Shown one piece after another: positions 1-7,978 of a stretch of 64,000 nt of DNA. Within the stretch, counting starts at the first letter, position 1. Each line of letters starts with the position of its first letter. The stretch spans positions 1 to 64,000 of the forward strand of contig JARXWK010000004.1 of the NCBI GenBank assembly GCA_029916745.1, given 5' to 3'. A program made the position numbers and the translations under genes. Source of the stretch: Dysgonomonadaceae bacterium PH5-43. GTDB lineage: Bacteria; Bacteroidota; Bacteroidia; Bacteroidales; Azobacteroidaceae. The notes under the pieces are model-generated. The model had not been told where the DNA came from, searched no databases, and worked only from the letters and a program-made list of their open reading frames with translations.

Positions 1-150
1 AACTGCGGCATATCTCTGGAGCGGGCACGTGAAATAACCAAGACAATGTATAGGTTAAGCTTCCGTCTGCCCGAATCAAAGCAAGAGCGACACGTCATGT
101 TAGGCATGACCCCAGAGCAGCAACTGCTGGTCAAAATCACTCAATATTGA
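1..150 (+). CDS. Transposase, C-terminal fragment (window-edge partial)
   Basis: An open frame enters from the left edge and stops with TGA at 148-150, giving 49 residues. The tail contains KTMYRLSFRLPESKQER and ends MTPEQQLLVKITQY, which resembles the end of DDE transposases of the IS4/IS1634 kind. That assignment is from memory of the family. No start or catalytic residues are inside the window, so I cannot say whether the element is intact. It lies just beyond the 3' end of the kinase/phosphatase operon and is one of two transposase traces flanking that locus. Confidence 0.5.
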   Translation, partial: NCGISLERAREITKTMYRLSFRLPESKQERHVMLGMTPEQQLLVKITQY

Positions 151-337
151 ATCGGGTGTCCCGTTGCGGAAAACAGGAGAATTATTATTCTCCAAAAATC
201 TTTCATCTACATATTTTAACCATTTCAAATTTTGAACGCCCAAAACCATATTGTACCAAACATCAATACATAATGTATATTGTTATACATCACAATAACT
301 AAGTCAGGAGGGTGGCAAAAGAATCTGAGAGAAACTT
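151..337. other. Intergenic spacer with two hairpins
   Basis: No gene is seen here. There are two perfect inverted repeats: GGAGAAT/ATTCTCC at 176-193 and ATGTATA/TATACAT at 273-290. Either could help end transcription of the operon arriving on the minus strand. Neither has a good U-tract in that direction, so no confident terminator is called. Confidence 0.4.
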
Positions 338-1579
338 TTATTGCTGCTTTTCAGGTATACTATCTGATGAAATAGTTAACTCTGACTCAATATTTTCTTC
401 AACAATCAAAGTTATCTCATTTTGAACTTTATCTTCCTTTATTGGGTTCTTTTGTTGTTCTATTATTTTAGGAGGCTTTCCTTCTTCTTTTTTATTATTG
501 ATTATAGGTTTTGATATAATCCTAATGGAATCCGTTTCTTTTTGTAGGGAATCTAAGTCATTTACTTGAGTAGTATCAACATCAATAGTAATGGCTGTTT
601 TATCAGAGAATTCAACGTGTCTCATTCTATAATTGAGACTTATTACTCCAACCAATGTTATCAGAAGAAATACAATTATAATCCATATAATTTTACGATA
701 GAATTTATTAATAACTGAATTACCTTTATCTACAACAGGTTCAAAATCTTTCCCTCCAGACACTTGTTGAAATAAAGCTACAGTTATATTATCATATCCC
801 CCAGCACTCAGTGCTGCTTGTATCAATTCCGTCTTACATGAAGTTAAGTTTGCATAGTTATCTTTTATAATTTCTTCTAAATCACTATCTCTGCAAAGAC
901 CTGAAAGGCCGTCGCTACAAAGCAAAAGTATCTCTTCGTTACTTAATTGATAAACCAAAGTATCTGCCACTGCTTTTTTTTCAGTGTCTCCTAAACTTCT
1001 AAGAATAATATTTCCATCTGGATGATCAAAAGCATACTTTGGGTCTAATCTGCCATCATCAATCAATTGTTGTACATATGAATGATCTTTCGACAGTTGC
1101 CTAAGACCAACCTTAGGATGATAGGAGTAAATTCGACTATCTCCACACCAAGCAAGATAAGCATATCTATCCAAAACCCAGGCGATTGCAATAGTTGTTC
1201 CCATTCCTCTATTCGACTCATTTGTTTGGCTATGATTTTTTATAGCTTGGTCAGCTTCGTTGATTATCTTTTTAAGATAGGTAGTTATTGAATTTGCATC
1301 TTTTGTTATCTGTTCTGTCAACAAGCTTGGGTCGAACATTTTTTTTACTGTTTCAATTGCTATGCTTGACGCTATTTCTCCAGCATTCATTCCTCCCATT
1401 CCATCCGCTACTGCAAGAAGACAACCTTTATCACTTAAAACCAAAGGTTCATCAACATCTTGAGGTATAAACCATTCTGTGGTTTGTAAATCTGTACAAA
1501 CCACAAAATTATCTTCATTATTACTTCGCTCTAAACCAATATCTGTTCCTGCGATCAATTTGAATTTTATTTCATTCAT
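338..1579 (-). CDS. PP2C-family Ser/Thr phosphatase with C-terminal membrane anchor
   Basis: Metal-dependent protein phosphatase of 413 residues, expected to remove phosphate placed by the two kinases of the same operon. The PP2C signature is complete: NNEDN near residue 20, ADGMGG at 58-63, GMGTT at 125-129, CGDSR near 145, SDGLSG at 222-227 and GGYDNIT at 260-266. The catalytic domain ends near residue 270. A single membrane segment follows at about 296-316, then a charged tail of roughly 95 residues that should lie outside the inner membrane. The start codon overlaps the upstream stop by 4 bp (ATGA), implying translational coupling. It is the last gene of the operon. Confidence 0.93.
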   Translation of the reverse strand: MNEIKFKLIAGTDIGLERSNNEDNFVVCTDLQTTEWFIPQDVDEPLVLSDKGCLLAVADGMGGMNAGEIASSIAIETVKKMFDPSLLTEQITKDANSITTYLKKIINEADQAIKNHSQTNESNRGMGTTIAIAWVLDRYAYLAWCGDSRIYSYHPKVGLRQLSKDHSYVQQLIDDGRLDPKYAFDHPDGNIILRSLGDTEKKAVADTLVYQLSNEEILLLCSDGLSGLCRDSDLEEIIKDNYANLTSCKTELIQAALSAGGYDNITVALFQQVSGGKDFEPVVDKGNSVINKFYRKIIWIIIVFLLITLVGVISLNYRMRHVEFSDKTAITIDVDTTQVNDLDSLQKETDSIRIISKPIINNKKEEGKPPKIIEQQKNPIKEDKVQNEITLIVEENIESELTISSDSIPEKQQ

Positions 1580-2412
1580 TTTTCATTCATTTTTCGCGGT
1601 TTATTTAATGGTTCTTCATCCTCAATGGGTGTTAAATCGTCCGAAATATTTTTCCCTTTTTTCGCATTATATAAAGAAACTACAACCCACTTATCATCTA
1701 TATTCTTTATCATTCCAGTCAAAAAGAATGTAACTTGACCTATTCGCGTTACTTCTGGGACAATATAAATCCCCCCCATAATATTAGCAGGGAAGACTGG
1801 CTGGTTAATTTCACAAATTCCTTTATCTTGGGTGATGTTTATTTCAGAACGATATACAATAAGATTTAAATCGATTGTATCTTGTTTAGATGAGTCATCT
1901 TGGGTGGTTACCCAAACTAACCATCCCTTTTTCAACCCCTCTGCAACATCTATTTGTAAACCAAACTCTCCTTTTTCGTCAGTAAGGCTATACATTCCAT
2001 TTATAATTTCAGTACTATTTAATGTGTCTAAAGGAAAATTATTCCAGTTGTCGTGAAAAATTTTTCGATAATTACTCTTATAAAGGACGGGAGTATATTG
2101 TTCTTTTTCCTTTTCACTCAAAGATGTATAATTATCATCTAACTTCCATGGGGTAAACACCATCTCGTCAATACAATAAGCAGCATTTAGTTTTACAGCG
2201 ATAGAGTAAACCTTACCGAACTCCGATTTATTATTACGACCATAATACTTCCCATCTTCATTATTTTTTAGACGATAGCGTTGTTCTACAAGATAAATAC
2301 CGTCTTTTATAGCATATTCAATCATTTCCTGACTAGGAGAGATGAAAGATGTTTGAGATTTTAATGAAAATACTGACATGCTCACTATCGCAAATATAAT
2401 TATCTTCTTCAT
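1576..2412 (-). CDS. Secreted protein of unknown function in kinase/FHA operon
   Basis: I do not recognise this 278-residue protein. The start is set at MKKIIIFAIVSMSVFSLKSQ because it begins a clear signal peptide. An in-frame upstream start would run into the preceding gene and put 26 polar residues ahead of the signal. There is no lipobox cysteine after the hydrophobic stretch, so a soluble periplasmic protein is likely. The rest is mixed alpha/beta-like sequence rich in aromatic and acidic residues, without cysteine pairs or catalytic motifs I can name. It sits between the periplasm-facing protease and the phosphatase, so it may be the extracytoplasmic ligand, substrate or regulator of the system. 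That role is inference from position only. Confidence 0.75.
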   Translation of the reverse strand: MKKIIIFAIVSMSVFSLKSQTSFISPSQEMIEYAIKDGIYLVEQRYRLKNNEDGKYYGRNNKSEFGKVYSIAVKLNAAYCIDEMVFTPWKLDDNYTSLSEKEKEQYTPVLYKSNYRKIFHDNWNNFPLDTLNSTEIINGMYSLTDEKGEFGLQIDVAEGLKKGWLVWVTTQDDSSKQDTIDLNLIVYRSEINITQDKGICEINQPVFPANIMGGIYIVPEVTRIGQVTFFLTGMIKNIDDKWVVVSLYNAKKGKNISDDLTPIEDEEPLNKPRKMNEK

Positions 2413-2440
2413 TTTATAATTGTTTTTATTTATTTTATAT

Positions 2441-4006
2441 TTATCTGAATGCTGAGATAGGTACAATACGGCCTTTTCCGCCTGAACCATCTTGAGCTAA
2501 ACCTAACGCTCCACTCAAAACTCCAATAACATGATATTCTCCTTTATTATATATTAAAACAGGCCCGCCTGAACTTCCTCCTTGAAAATCCCAATTTGAA
2601 ACCATAATAACACCCTCTTTTGTCAATCCTTCAAGTGCAACTTTAGATTCACTATAAATTGGCGTTATGTCATTAATGCTTTCGACCCCTAGTCCAGCAG
2701 GAAAACCTAATACATATACACTTTGTTGAACAGTCAAATTGGAAGAAATCTCATTATCAAATTTCAGGCCTCCACTCTTTTTGGGTCTAAAATATGCCCA
2801 GTCAGTGTGATTCCCATAATTAGCTAATTGAAAGTTTTGAGGGAATCCGTGTTCGTCAATATATGTCCCTTTTGATACCGTTGAATTTCCTATAGTAAAC
2901 GGATGTTCTTTGGGTGTGTATCTAAAACTTATTTTATCGCCCACCGGAGAGACTGCTATAAATTCGATATAATAGCTCTCATCATTATTTGCCAATTGAT
3001 TTAACGTAGTTTCCATTCCTGACAAAATGACTATTTCCCCATCATCATTTCTCTTATAATTAAGCTCACTCCATGTATCAATTACATGTCTAGCCGTCAC
3101 AAAGCGTCCATCATTTAGTAAAAAACCTGTTCCACTACTTCCTGACACTAAAATACCTTTTGAATAGCAACGTATTTCTATATAGTATACTGAAGAGTAA
3201 CATTGTTTTATTCCACCAGGAGCAATCCCTCCTGTTTCTGCTTGCTTTTCTACTTGTTTTATTGCGTCCTGTGCAAGTTTCCACGCAGCAGCAGCTTTTT
3301 TCCGAGAACCATCTAATTGTTTCTGATAATCCTCTATTTTCGAGTTCGTTTCTATTAACTTATTAGCCAATGAATCTGCCAAGACAGCATTATCGCTTGC
3401 TATATTTATTGCGTCTGCCAAAAGTATTGATTGATGTTTTAAATCATCTTTAAGCATATAGTTCCATGTAGTCAATCCGCCGATAGCCAATACTAAAACA
3501 ATACTCAATGCTACAATCGCCCTCTTATACGGCTTTAATGATTGTTGTCTGAATAAATTAAGGCGTTCTGTCAATTTAATACTAGATGTCAATCCTTGTT
3601 TACCTTGCGGAACAATAAATCCCATCTTAGGTCCATTTACCGACAATTGAATTTCATCGCCACTTTGTAAGTACCATTCTTTTGTAATAGGGCGACCATT
3701 TAGAAACGTTGAATTTGTAGTAGAAAGCTGTATCAACTTCCAATTATCCCCATCTCTTACAATAGCAGCATGTTTCCTACTTACTGTTCCAAAATTTTCA
3801 TCAAATCTGATTTGGCAACTTGAGTCACGTCCCAATTCTATTTGATCTACAATAATTTTTTGAGATTCTCCTGCTCTATGATATTTAGTAGTAACTTTAT
3901 GCTCAAGGATGTAATAAGTACGTCCCGAACCATTTATTAAAGCTCCGATACCAGCTCCGACCGAGCCAGCGAATGATCGTTTGTATTTTTCCGTAGGTCG
4001 CGCCAT
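2441..4006 (-). CDS. FHA domain - transmembrane - trypsin-like serine protease
   Basis: A 521-residue fusion. Residues about 50-132 form an FHA phosphothreonine-binding domain, with GR at 59-60, SRKH at 76-79 and NSTFLNG at 98-104. One membrane helix lies at about 163-184, then an alanine-rich helical or coiled segment (about 186-255), then a chymotrypsin-fold protease. The catalytic triad is visible: His307 in TARHV, Asp402 in HTDWAY and Ser479 in GGSSGGP. With a cytoplasmic FHA, the protease faces the periplasm. The natural inference is that kinase-driven phosphopeptide binding inside controls proteolysis outside. A spacing of 18 bp to the upstream kinase and 28 bp to the next gene supports one operon. 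The protease could instead be oriented inward if the helix is inserted the other way. Confidence 0.92.
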   Translation of the reverse strand: MARPTEKYKRSFAGSVGAGIGALINGSGRTYYILEHKVTTKYHRAGESQKIIVDQIELGRDSSCQIRFDENFGTVSRKHAAIVRDGDNWKLIQLSTTNSTFLNGRPITKEWYLQSGDEIQLSVNGPKMGFIVPQGKQGLTSSIKLTERLNLFRQQSLKPYKRAIVALSIVLVLAIGGLTTWNYMLKDDLKHQSILLADAINIASDNAVLADSLANKLIETNSKIEDYQKQLDGSRKKAAAAWKLAQDAIKQVEKQAETGGIAPGGIKQCYSSVYYIEIRCYSKGILVSGSSGTGFLLNDGRFVTARHVIDTWSELNYKRNDDGEIVILSGMETTLNQLANNDESYYIEFIAVSPVGDKISFRYTPKEHPFTIGNSTVSKGTYIDEHGFPQNFQLANYGNHTDWAYFRPKKSGGLKFDNEISSNLTVQQSVYVLGFPAGLGVESINDITPIYSESKVALEGLTKEGVIMVSNWDFQGGSSGGPVLIYNKGEYHVIGVLSGALGLAQDGSGGKGRIVPISAFR

Positions 4007-4024
4007 ATTGTTATATTTTAATTA

Positions 4025-5308
4025 TTAATTAGATTCAACACGAAGTTTTACATCTCCTATAGAAATAATATCTCCAACATTTAACATCAATCCGAGTTGA
4101 GACACTGGGGTTGAATTAACAAAAGTGCCATTGGTTGAATTAATCCATGAGTTTTTTTCAGGCTGCCACTGCCCATCACGAATAAACCAACGAATACCAT
4201 CTGTTTCAATTGTACAATGATACCGAGACATATAAAAACTTTGTTCTTCTTTCACAACTAAAAGATTATCTTCCTCCCTCCCCATAGTAAACAAGCTATA
4301 TCCAGATTTATACATTTCTGTTAATTTGTAAATTTGGCCAAATTCCTCACCCTGCATAATTCGTAAGGAGTTTATTAAATCATTGTCCTTTTTTTTAAAA
4401 AAATCAAAAGATTTTCTACTTGACTTAATATTTGACATAGTAGAATAATAAGGTAATAATTTAAGCACATCCTCTGCTGATTGTAAGCGATGCTTAAAAT
4501 CAGGTTCTAAACATCCTTCTATCAATAATTTCCATTTCTCTCCATCAGGCACATTACGTAGGGAATGTTGTGCCCATAAACCTTTTTTTGCATTCATTTG
4601 ATAAGTAACCAAATCGTTATGATTCTCTAATTTACCAAAAGGGAGAAAACCTGTAAGTAACTGAAAGAATAATACTCCAAATGAGAAAATGTCTGTCGTT
4701 GGGAGTACAGTAGCTTCCCCTCTAACGCGATTTACTTGTTCAGGGGGCATATATGCATAAGTCCCAAATATTTGTTGTGGTTTGCCAAATATATTCCGCT
4801 CGGTCATACGTTTATTTCGGTCGCCCGAAATTCCAAAGTCGGTTAACGCAGCTACTCCATTGCTTTTAAATAACACATTTTCGGGTTTCAAATCACGATG
4901 AACCTTACCGCAACTATGTAAAGCTTTTAGTCCTGACAACATTTCAAATCCGACTTTAGAATATAAAGAGACATCATTAAAACCTGTTAAATCGCCACCA
5001 GGACAAAACTCCATGATGATATAAGGATTTCCTTTGACTGATCCATAAGATAGAGAGCGAACCAAATACTCGCTATCTATTTGTCCCGTCTGAAATTCCA
5101 TACTGAAACGTTGAACTAATGGGGAACGCACTTCTGAAGGCACTTCCCAAAGTTTGAGTAATTTCAAAGCTAATATTTGCCCATCACCGTCTTTAACTCG
5201 AAAAACCTTCCCAAAAGAACCTTCCCCAAGAACACCATCAATGATAAAACGTCCATCAACTATTTCCCCTACTAAGAAATCACACCTAGTTACTATTGCC
5301 TCAGACAT
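4025..5308 (-). CDS. Hanks-type Ser/Thr kinase with C-terminal FHA domain
   Basis: Soluble kinase of 427 residues from the chosen start MSEAIVTR. An earlier in-frame ATG at 5353 would overlap the previous gene by 32 bp, whereas this start leaves 13 bp. The glycine loop GEGSFGKV is near residue 29, Lys49 is in ALKLL, HRDLKPEN at 137-144, DFG at 157-159 and the MPPEQ motif in the activation segment, so it should be an active RD kinase. Residues about 330-427 form an FHA domain (MGREEDN, MSRYHC, STNGTF) that could bind its own or a partner's phosphothreonines. No membrane helix is visible, so it should act in the cytoplasm with the other FHA proteins of the operon. Confidence 0.93.
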   Translation of the reverse strand: MSEAIVTRCDFLVGEIVDGRFIIDGVLGEGSFGKVFRVKDGDGQILALKLLKLWEVPSEVRSPLVQRFSMEFQTGQIDSEYLVRSLSYGSVKGNPYIIMEFCPGGDLTGFNDVSLYSKVGFEMLSGLKALHSCGKVHRDLKPENVLFKSNGVAALTDFGISGDRNKRMTERNIFGKPQQIFGTYAYMPPEQVNRVRGEATVLPTTDIFSFGVLFFQLLTGFLPFGKLENHNDLVTYQMNAKKGLWAQHSLRNVPDGEKWKLLIEGCLEPDFKHRLQSAEDVLKLLPYYSTMSNIKSSRKSFDFFKKKDNDLINSLRIMQGEEFGQIYKLTEMYKSGYSLFTMGREEDNLLVVKEEQSFYMSRYHCTIETDGIRWFIRDGQWQPEKNSWINSTNGTFVNSTPVSQLGLMLNVGDIISIGDVKLRVESN

Positions 5309-5321
5309 GTATGCTATTTTT

Positions 5322-6032
5322 TCAAAAATCAAACTTAAAACATCTATCACCAAGCATAATTATATCTCCAGGCTGTAATTCAATCCTATCGCTTACTCTA
5401 ATATAGGTTGTTTTTAATTCGCTTCTATCCTCAATATACCATCTCCTATTTTCATATATTAATGCGGCTTGTTCTTTAGATGTAATAGTCATATTATTGG
5501 GTTCTGTATTATCGCGATTCAAAACAATCTCTTCTTCAGAAAAAGATATAGTACTAGGATTAATATTCTCTTTTTCTTCAGGAATAAGTGTCAACCTACA
5601 ACTATGACGCTTACTTGGTCTTACTGTGCGTCGACCAAATGGGATATTTTCCGCTTTGACAGAGCATTCTTCTTGAGTATGCGACTCCTGCTTTGAAGAA
5701 ATAGGCTCTTTATATGGCCCTGTTCGTTGAAACCTTATATCCCCTCCTTTTCTTTGCTCACAATTAGGACAGTTTGAGACACCTTGCATCATCGGATAAC
5801 CACAATTAGGACAATTATTACTCTCCATAGGAAATGCTTTAGATGATCCGCCAGTAAAGGCACTTGTTTCTCGTAGAGTTTCCTTTGGGTTAAAATTTAC
5901 TACACCACTATTATATGACTGAGCTGGAACACTTCTATCATAATCTACTATAGCCAATGGTTGATTGCATTTGCCACATGAAGGATTTCCATCAGGGTTA
6001 TCATATCCACAGTTTCTACATCTTATACTCAT
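5322..6032 (-). CDS. Double zinc-ribbon protein with C-terminal FHA-like domain
   Basis: A 236-residue soluble protein. The start is chosen at MSIRCRNCGY because AAAGGAGA lies 8 bp upstream, one of the few strong ribosome sites in this operon, and because a zinc ribbon begins at once. Cys5/8/19/22 and Cys74/77/88/91 form two four-cysteine ribbons separated by a low-complexity linker. The last 90 residues have the strand pattern of an FHA fold and end RIELQPGDIIMLGDRCFKF. However, the usual GR and SxxH positions are replaced (LNRDN, TSKEQ), so phosphopeptide binding is uncertain. It probably acts as an adaptor or scaffold for the kinases. The ribbon-plus-FHA layout is known from bacterial phosphosignalling proteins; its partner here is unknown. 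Confidence 0.82.
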   Translation of the reverse strand: MSIRCRNCGYDNPDGNPSCGKCNQPLAIVDYDRSVPAQSYNSGVVNFNPKETLRETSAFTGGSSKAFPMESNNCPNCGYPMMQGVSNCPNCEQRKGGDIRFQRTGPYKEPISSKQESHTQEECSVKAENIPFGRRTVRPSKRHSCRLTLIPEEKENINPSTISFSEEEIVLNRDNTEPNNMTITSKEQAALIYENRRWYIEDRSELKTTYIRVSDRIELQPGDIIMLGDRCFKFDF

Positions 6033-6051
6033 AATATTATCTCCTTTCTTA

Positions 6052-7968
6052 CTATCTAAAAATATAAGCAATTTTAATATTAAAGCGATTAAGCTTGAAT
6101 TTATAATCTTCCATTACAGTGGAGTAATTTGAAACCTGAAGACGTTTTGATGTCCAATAATCTTCATTTGCTAAATTAGCCAATCCTAAATCATAAGCCA
6201 ATCCAATATTGAATCCACTTAATTCTATGCCAACACCCATTGTTAATCCATAATTCAATTTAGAAAGAGGAGAATCTTTAAATTCAAATTCATCTTCGTA
6301 TAAAGGTTGTTCCCCTGAGGTATATTGTGTATTTACAAATCCATTTTTACCAAACAAATCTATTTCACCAGTTATTTCAGCATTACTATTGTATTTTCTT
6401 CCTGTGGATTTACCATTATAATATTGATCTAAAGATGGCCAGTCTGTTGTACCTGTTAATTTCATCTTCCCCGATAATCCATAAGATATATAAGGCCCAA
6501 GATTTAACTGAAGATTGGTTTTTTCAGACAACTTGAAACGATAGGAGAAAATAATAGGAATATCTAAGTAACTCATATTATAATTTTCTGTAAAATCATC
6601 ATATGCTTGCCCTTTATATGTATAATTTCCATCTTGATAATCATCAAAAAAGTTTCCTGAAAAAGAGTTTTTATATTTCAAATTAGTATAATTAAGTCCC
6701 ATTTGAAGATATAGGTTATTATATAAACGGAAATCTATTAATGCTCCTATTGTAAAACCCATTTCTGCCTTATAAGAAGGTTTTTCCGCACCGTCTGAAT
6801 ATCCATAATTAACAACACTTCCTAAATCTTCTCCAGAAGCACTTGATGAAACATAAGGAAATACCAATCCCGCTGTTATTCCCCAAGACACATCTCGGCC
6901 TCTAATAACTTTACTGCTATGAGAAGGCTGAATGACTGTCGCTTCATAACCTCTCTCCTGAGAAACTTTCAAACCTAACATTTGCTTATTCGTCCTAATC
7001 TGAATAGTTTCACTACGAGCCTTAGTAGTATTGTTCTCCAAACATTCAACTAAAATGGCATAATCATTTACTTTAGTAACACTACACCATTTAGGAAAAT
7101 CTCCAATAGCCCAACCTTCACTGTCTGTATATATATTTATTGTTTCCTGACCTCCTAAATTTGAATACGAGAGACTATTTTTAGAGGCACTCAGTGTTTC
7201 ATTTCCTATATTTTGTGATAAAGCAATTTTCTTTTCTAAAGAATTCGAATTTACAATTATAGAGCCACTACGTTCTTTTGTTGAATTATTTGGGTCTGCC
7301 TTGATAGTCAACTTATTTCCATTCTTCTGTACAGTACACCAACTGGGAGCATTAGAATAACTCCACTCCGTATTAGTCTGAATAATTATCTCCTCTTCAT
7401 TCCCTCTTGAAACGAAAGATAAATCACTAGCTGACAGTCTAAGAAATTCATCAGCTTTCCCTTGTATTATTGTTATATCTTTATTGACATTGCCATCTGA
7501 AATAATTATAGTAGCCGAACGAGAACGAATAGACGTATTTGGCTTAACATTAACCATAATAGACGACGATTTCTTCTCAATATTACACCATTCAGATAGG
7601 ACATCATTTACAGTCCAATTATTTCCAGTTATGGCTATTTCCGTCGTTCCTCCATCAGCATCAAAGCTTGCCGAAGATGACGAAACCGAAAGCGCTTTTT
7701 TAGATTTTGTTGCATTCCCCTTTTTCTTCGCTTCGCATTGCTTTTTCATACTTACGCATTTCGTTACAAAATCGGGGACGTTAGATGCGCAGTCTGCTGC
7801 TGCACTAAATTTACTAATAGCAGCATCATAATTACCTTTTTTCATTTCTGCCTCACCCTGAGCGTACATGTTATGACATGTTTGATCAACTATTTGAGAC
7901 GATACTTCCATTGAGCAAAATCCTATCAATAAAAGGATTAAAACTTTCTTCAAGTGATTCATATTCAT
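6052..7968 (-). CDS. BACON-repeat outer-membrane beta-barrel protein
   Basis: A 638-residue exported protein. It has a signal peptide at about 1-25 (ending EVSSQ), then a short helical segment with TPR-like spacing (EAEMKKGNYDAAISKFSAAA). Three BACON-type Ig-like repeats follow, at about 93-170, 172-255 and 256-345, each with a W-C pair such as SEWCNI, PSWCTV and PKWCSV. The last 275 residues alternate polar and aromatic residues as in PorT/OmpW-like eight-strand barrels and end in Phe-Arg. BACON domains are usually linked to carbohydrate or mucin binding. Within this operon it is the only outer-membrane component, which makes it a candidate sensor or effector at the surface. Gaps of 10 and 19 bp separate it from its neighbours. 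Confidence 0.87.
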   Translation of the reverse strand: MNMNHLKKVLILLLIGFCSMEVSSQIVDQTCHNMYAQGEAEMKKGNYDAAISKFSAAADCASNVPDFVTKCVSMKKQCEAKKKGNATKSKKALSVSSSSASFDADGGTTEIAITGNNWTVNDVLSEWCNIEKKSSSIMVNVKPNTSIRSRSATIIISDGNVNKDITIIQGKADEFLRLSASDLSFVSRGNEEEIIIQTNTEWSYSNAPSWCTVQKNGNKLTIKADPNNSTKERSGSIIVNSNSLEKKIALSQNIGNETLSASKNSLSYSNLGGQETINIYTDSEGWAIGDFPKWCSVTKVNDYAILVECLENNTTKARSETIQIRTNKQMLGLKVSQERGYEATVIQPSHSSKVIRGRDVSWGITAGLVFPYVSSSASGEDLGSVVNYGYSDGAEKPSYKAEMGFTIGALIDFRLYNNLYLQMGLNYTNLKYKNSFSGNFFDDYQDGNYTYKGQAYDDFTENYNMSYLDIPIIFSYRFKLSEKTNLQLNLGPYISYGLSGKMKLTGTTDWPSLDQYYNGKSTGRKYNSNAEITGEIDLFGKNGFVNTQYTSGEQPLYEDEFEFKDSPLSKLNYGLTMGVGIELSGFNIGLAYDLGLANLANEDYWTSKRLQVSNYSTVMEDYKFKLNRFNIKIAYIFR

Positions 7969-7978
7969 TAAAATTTAA

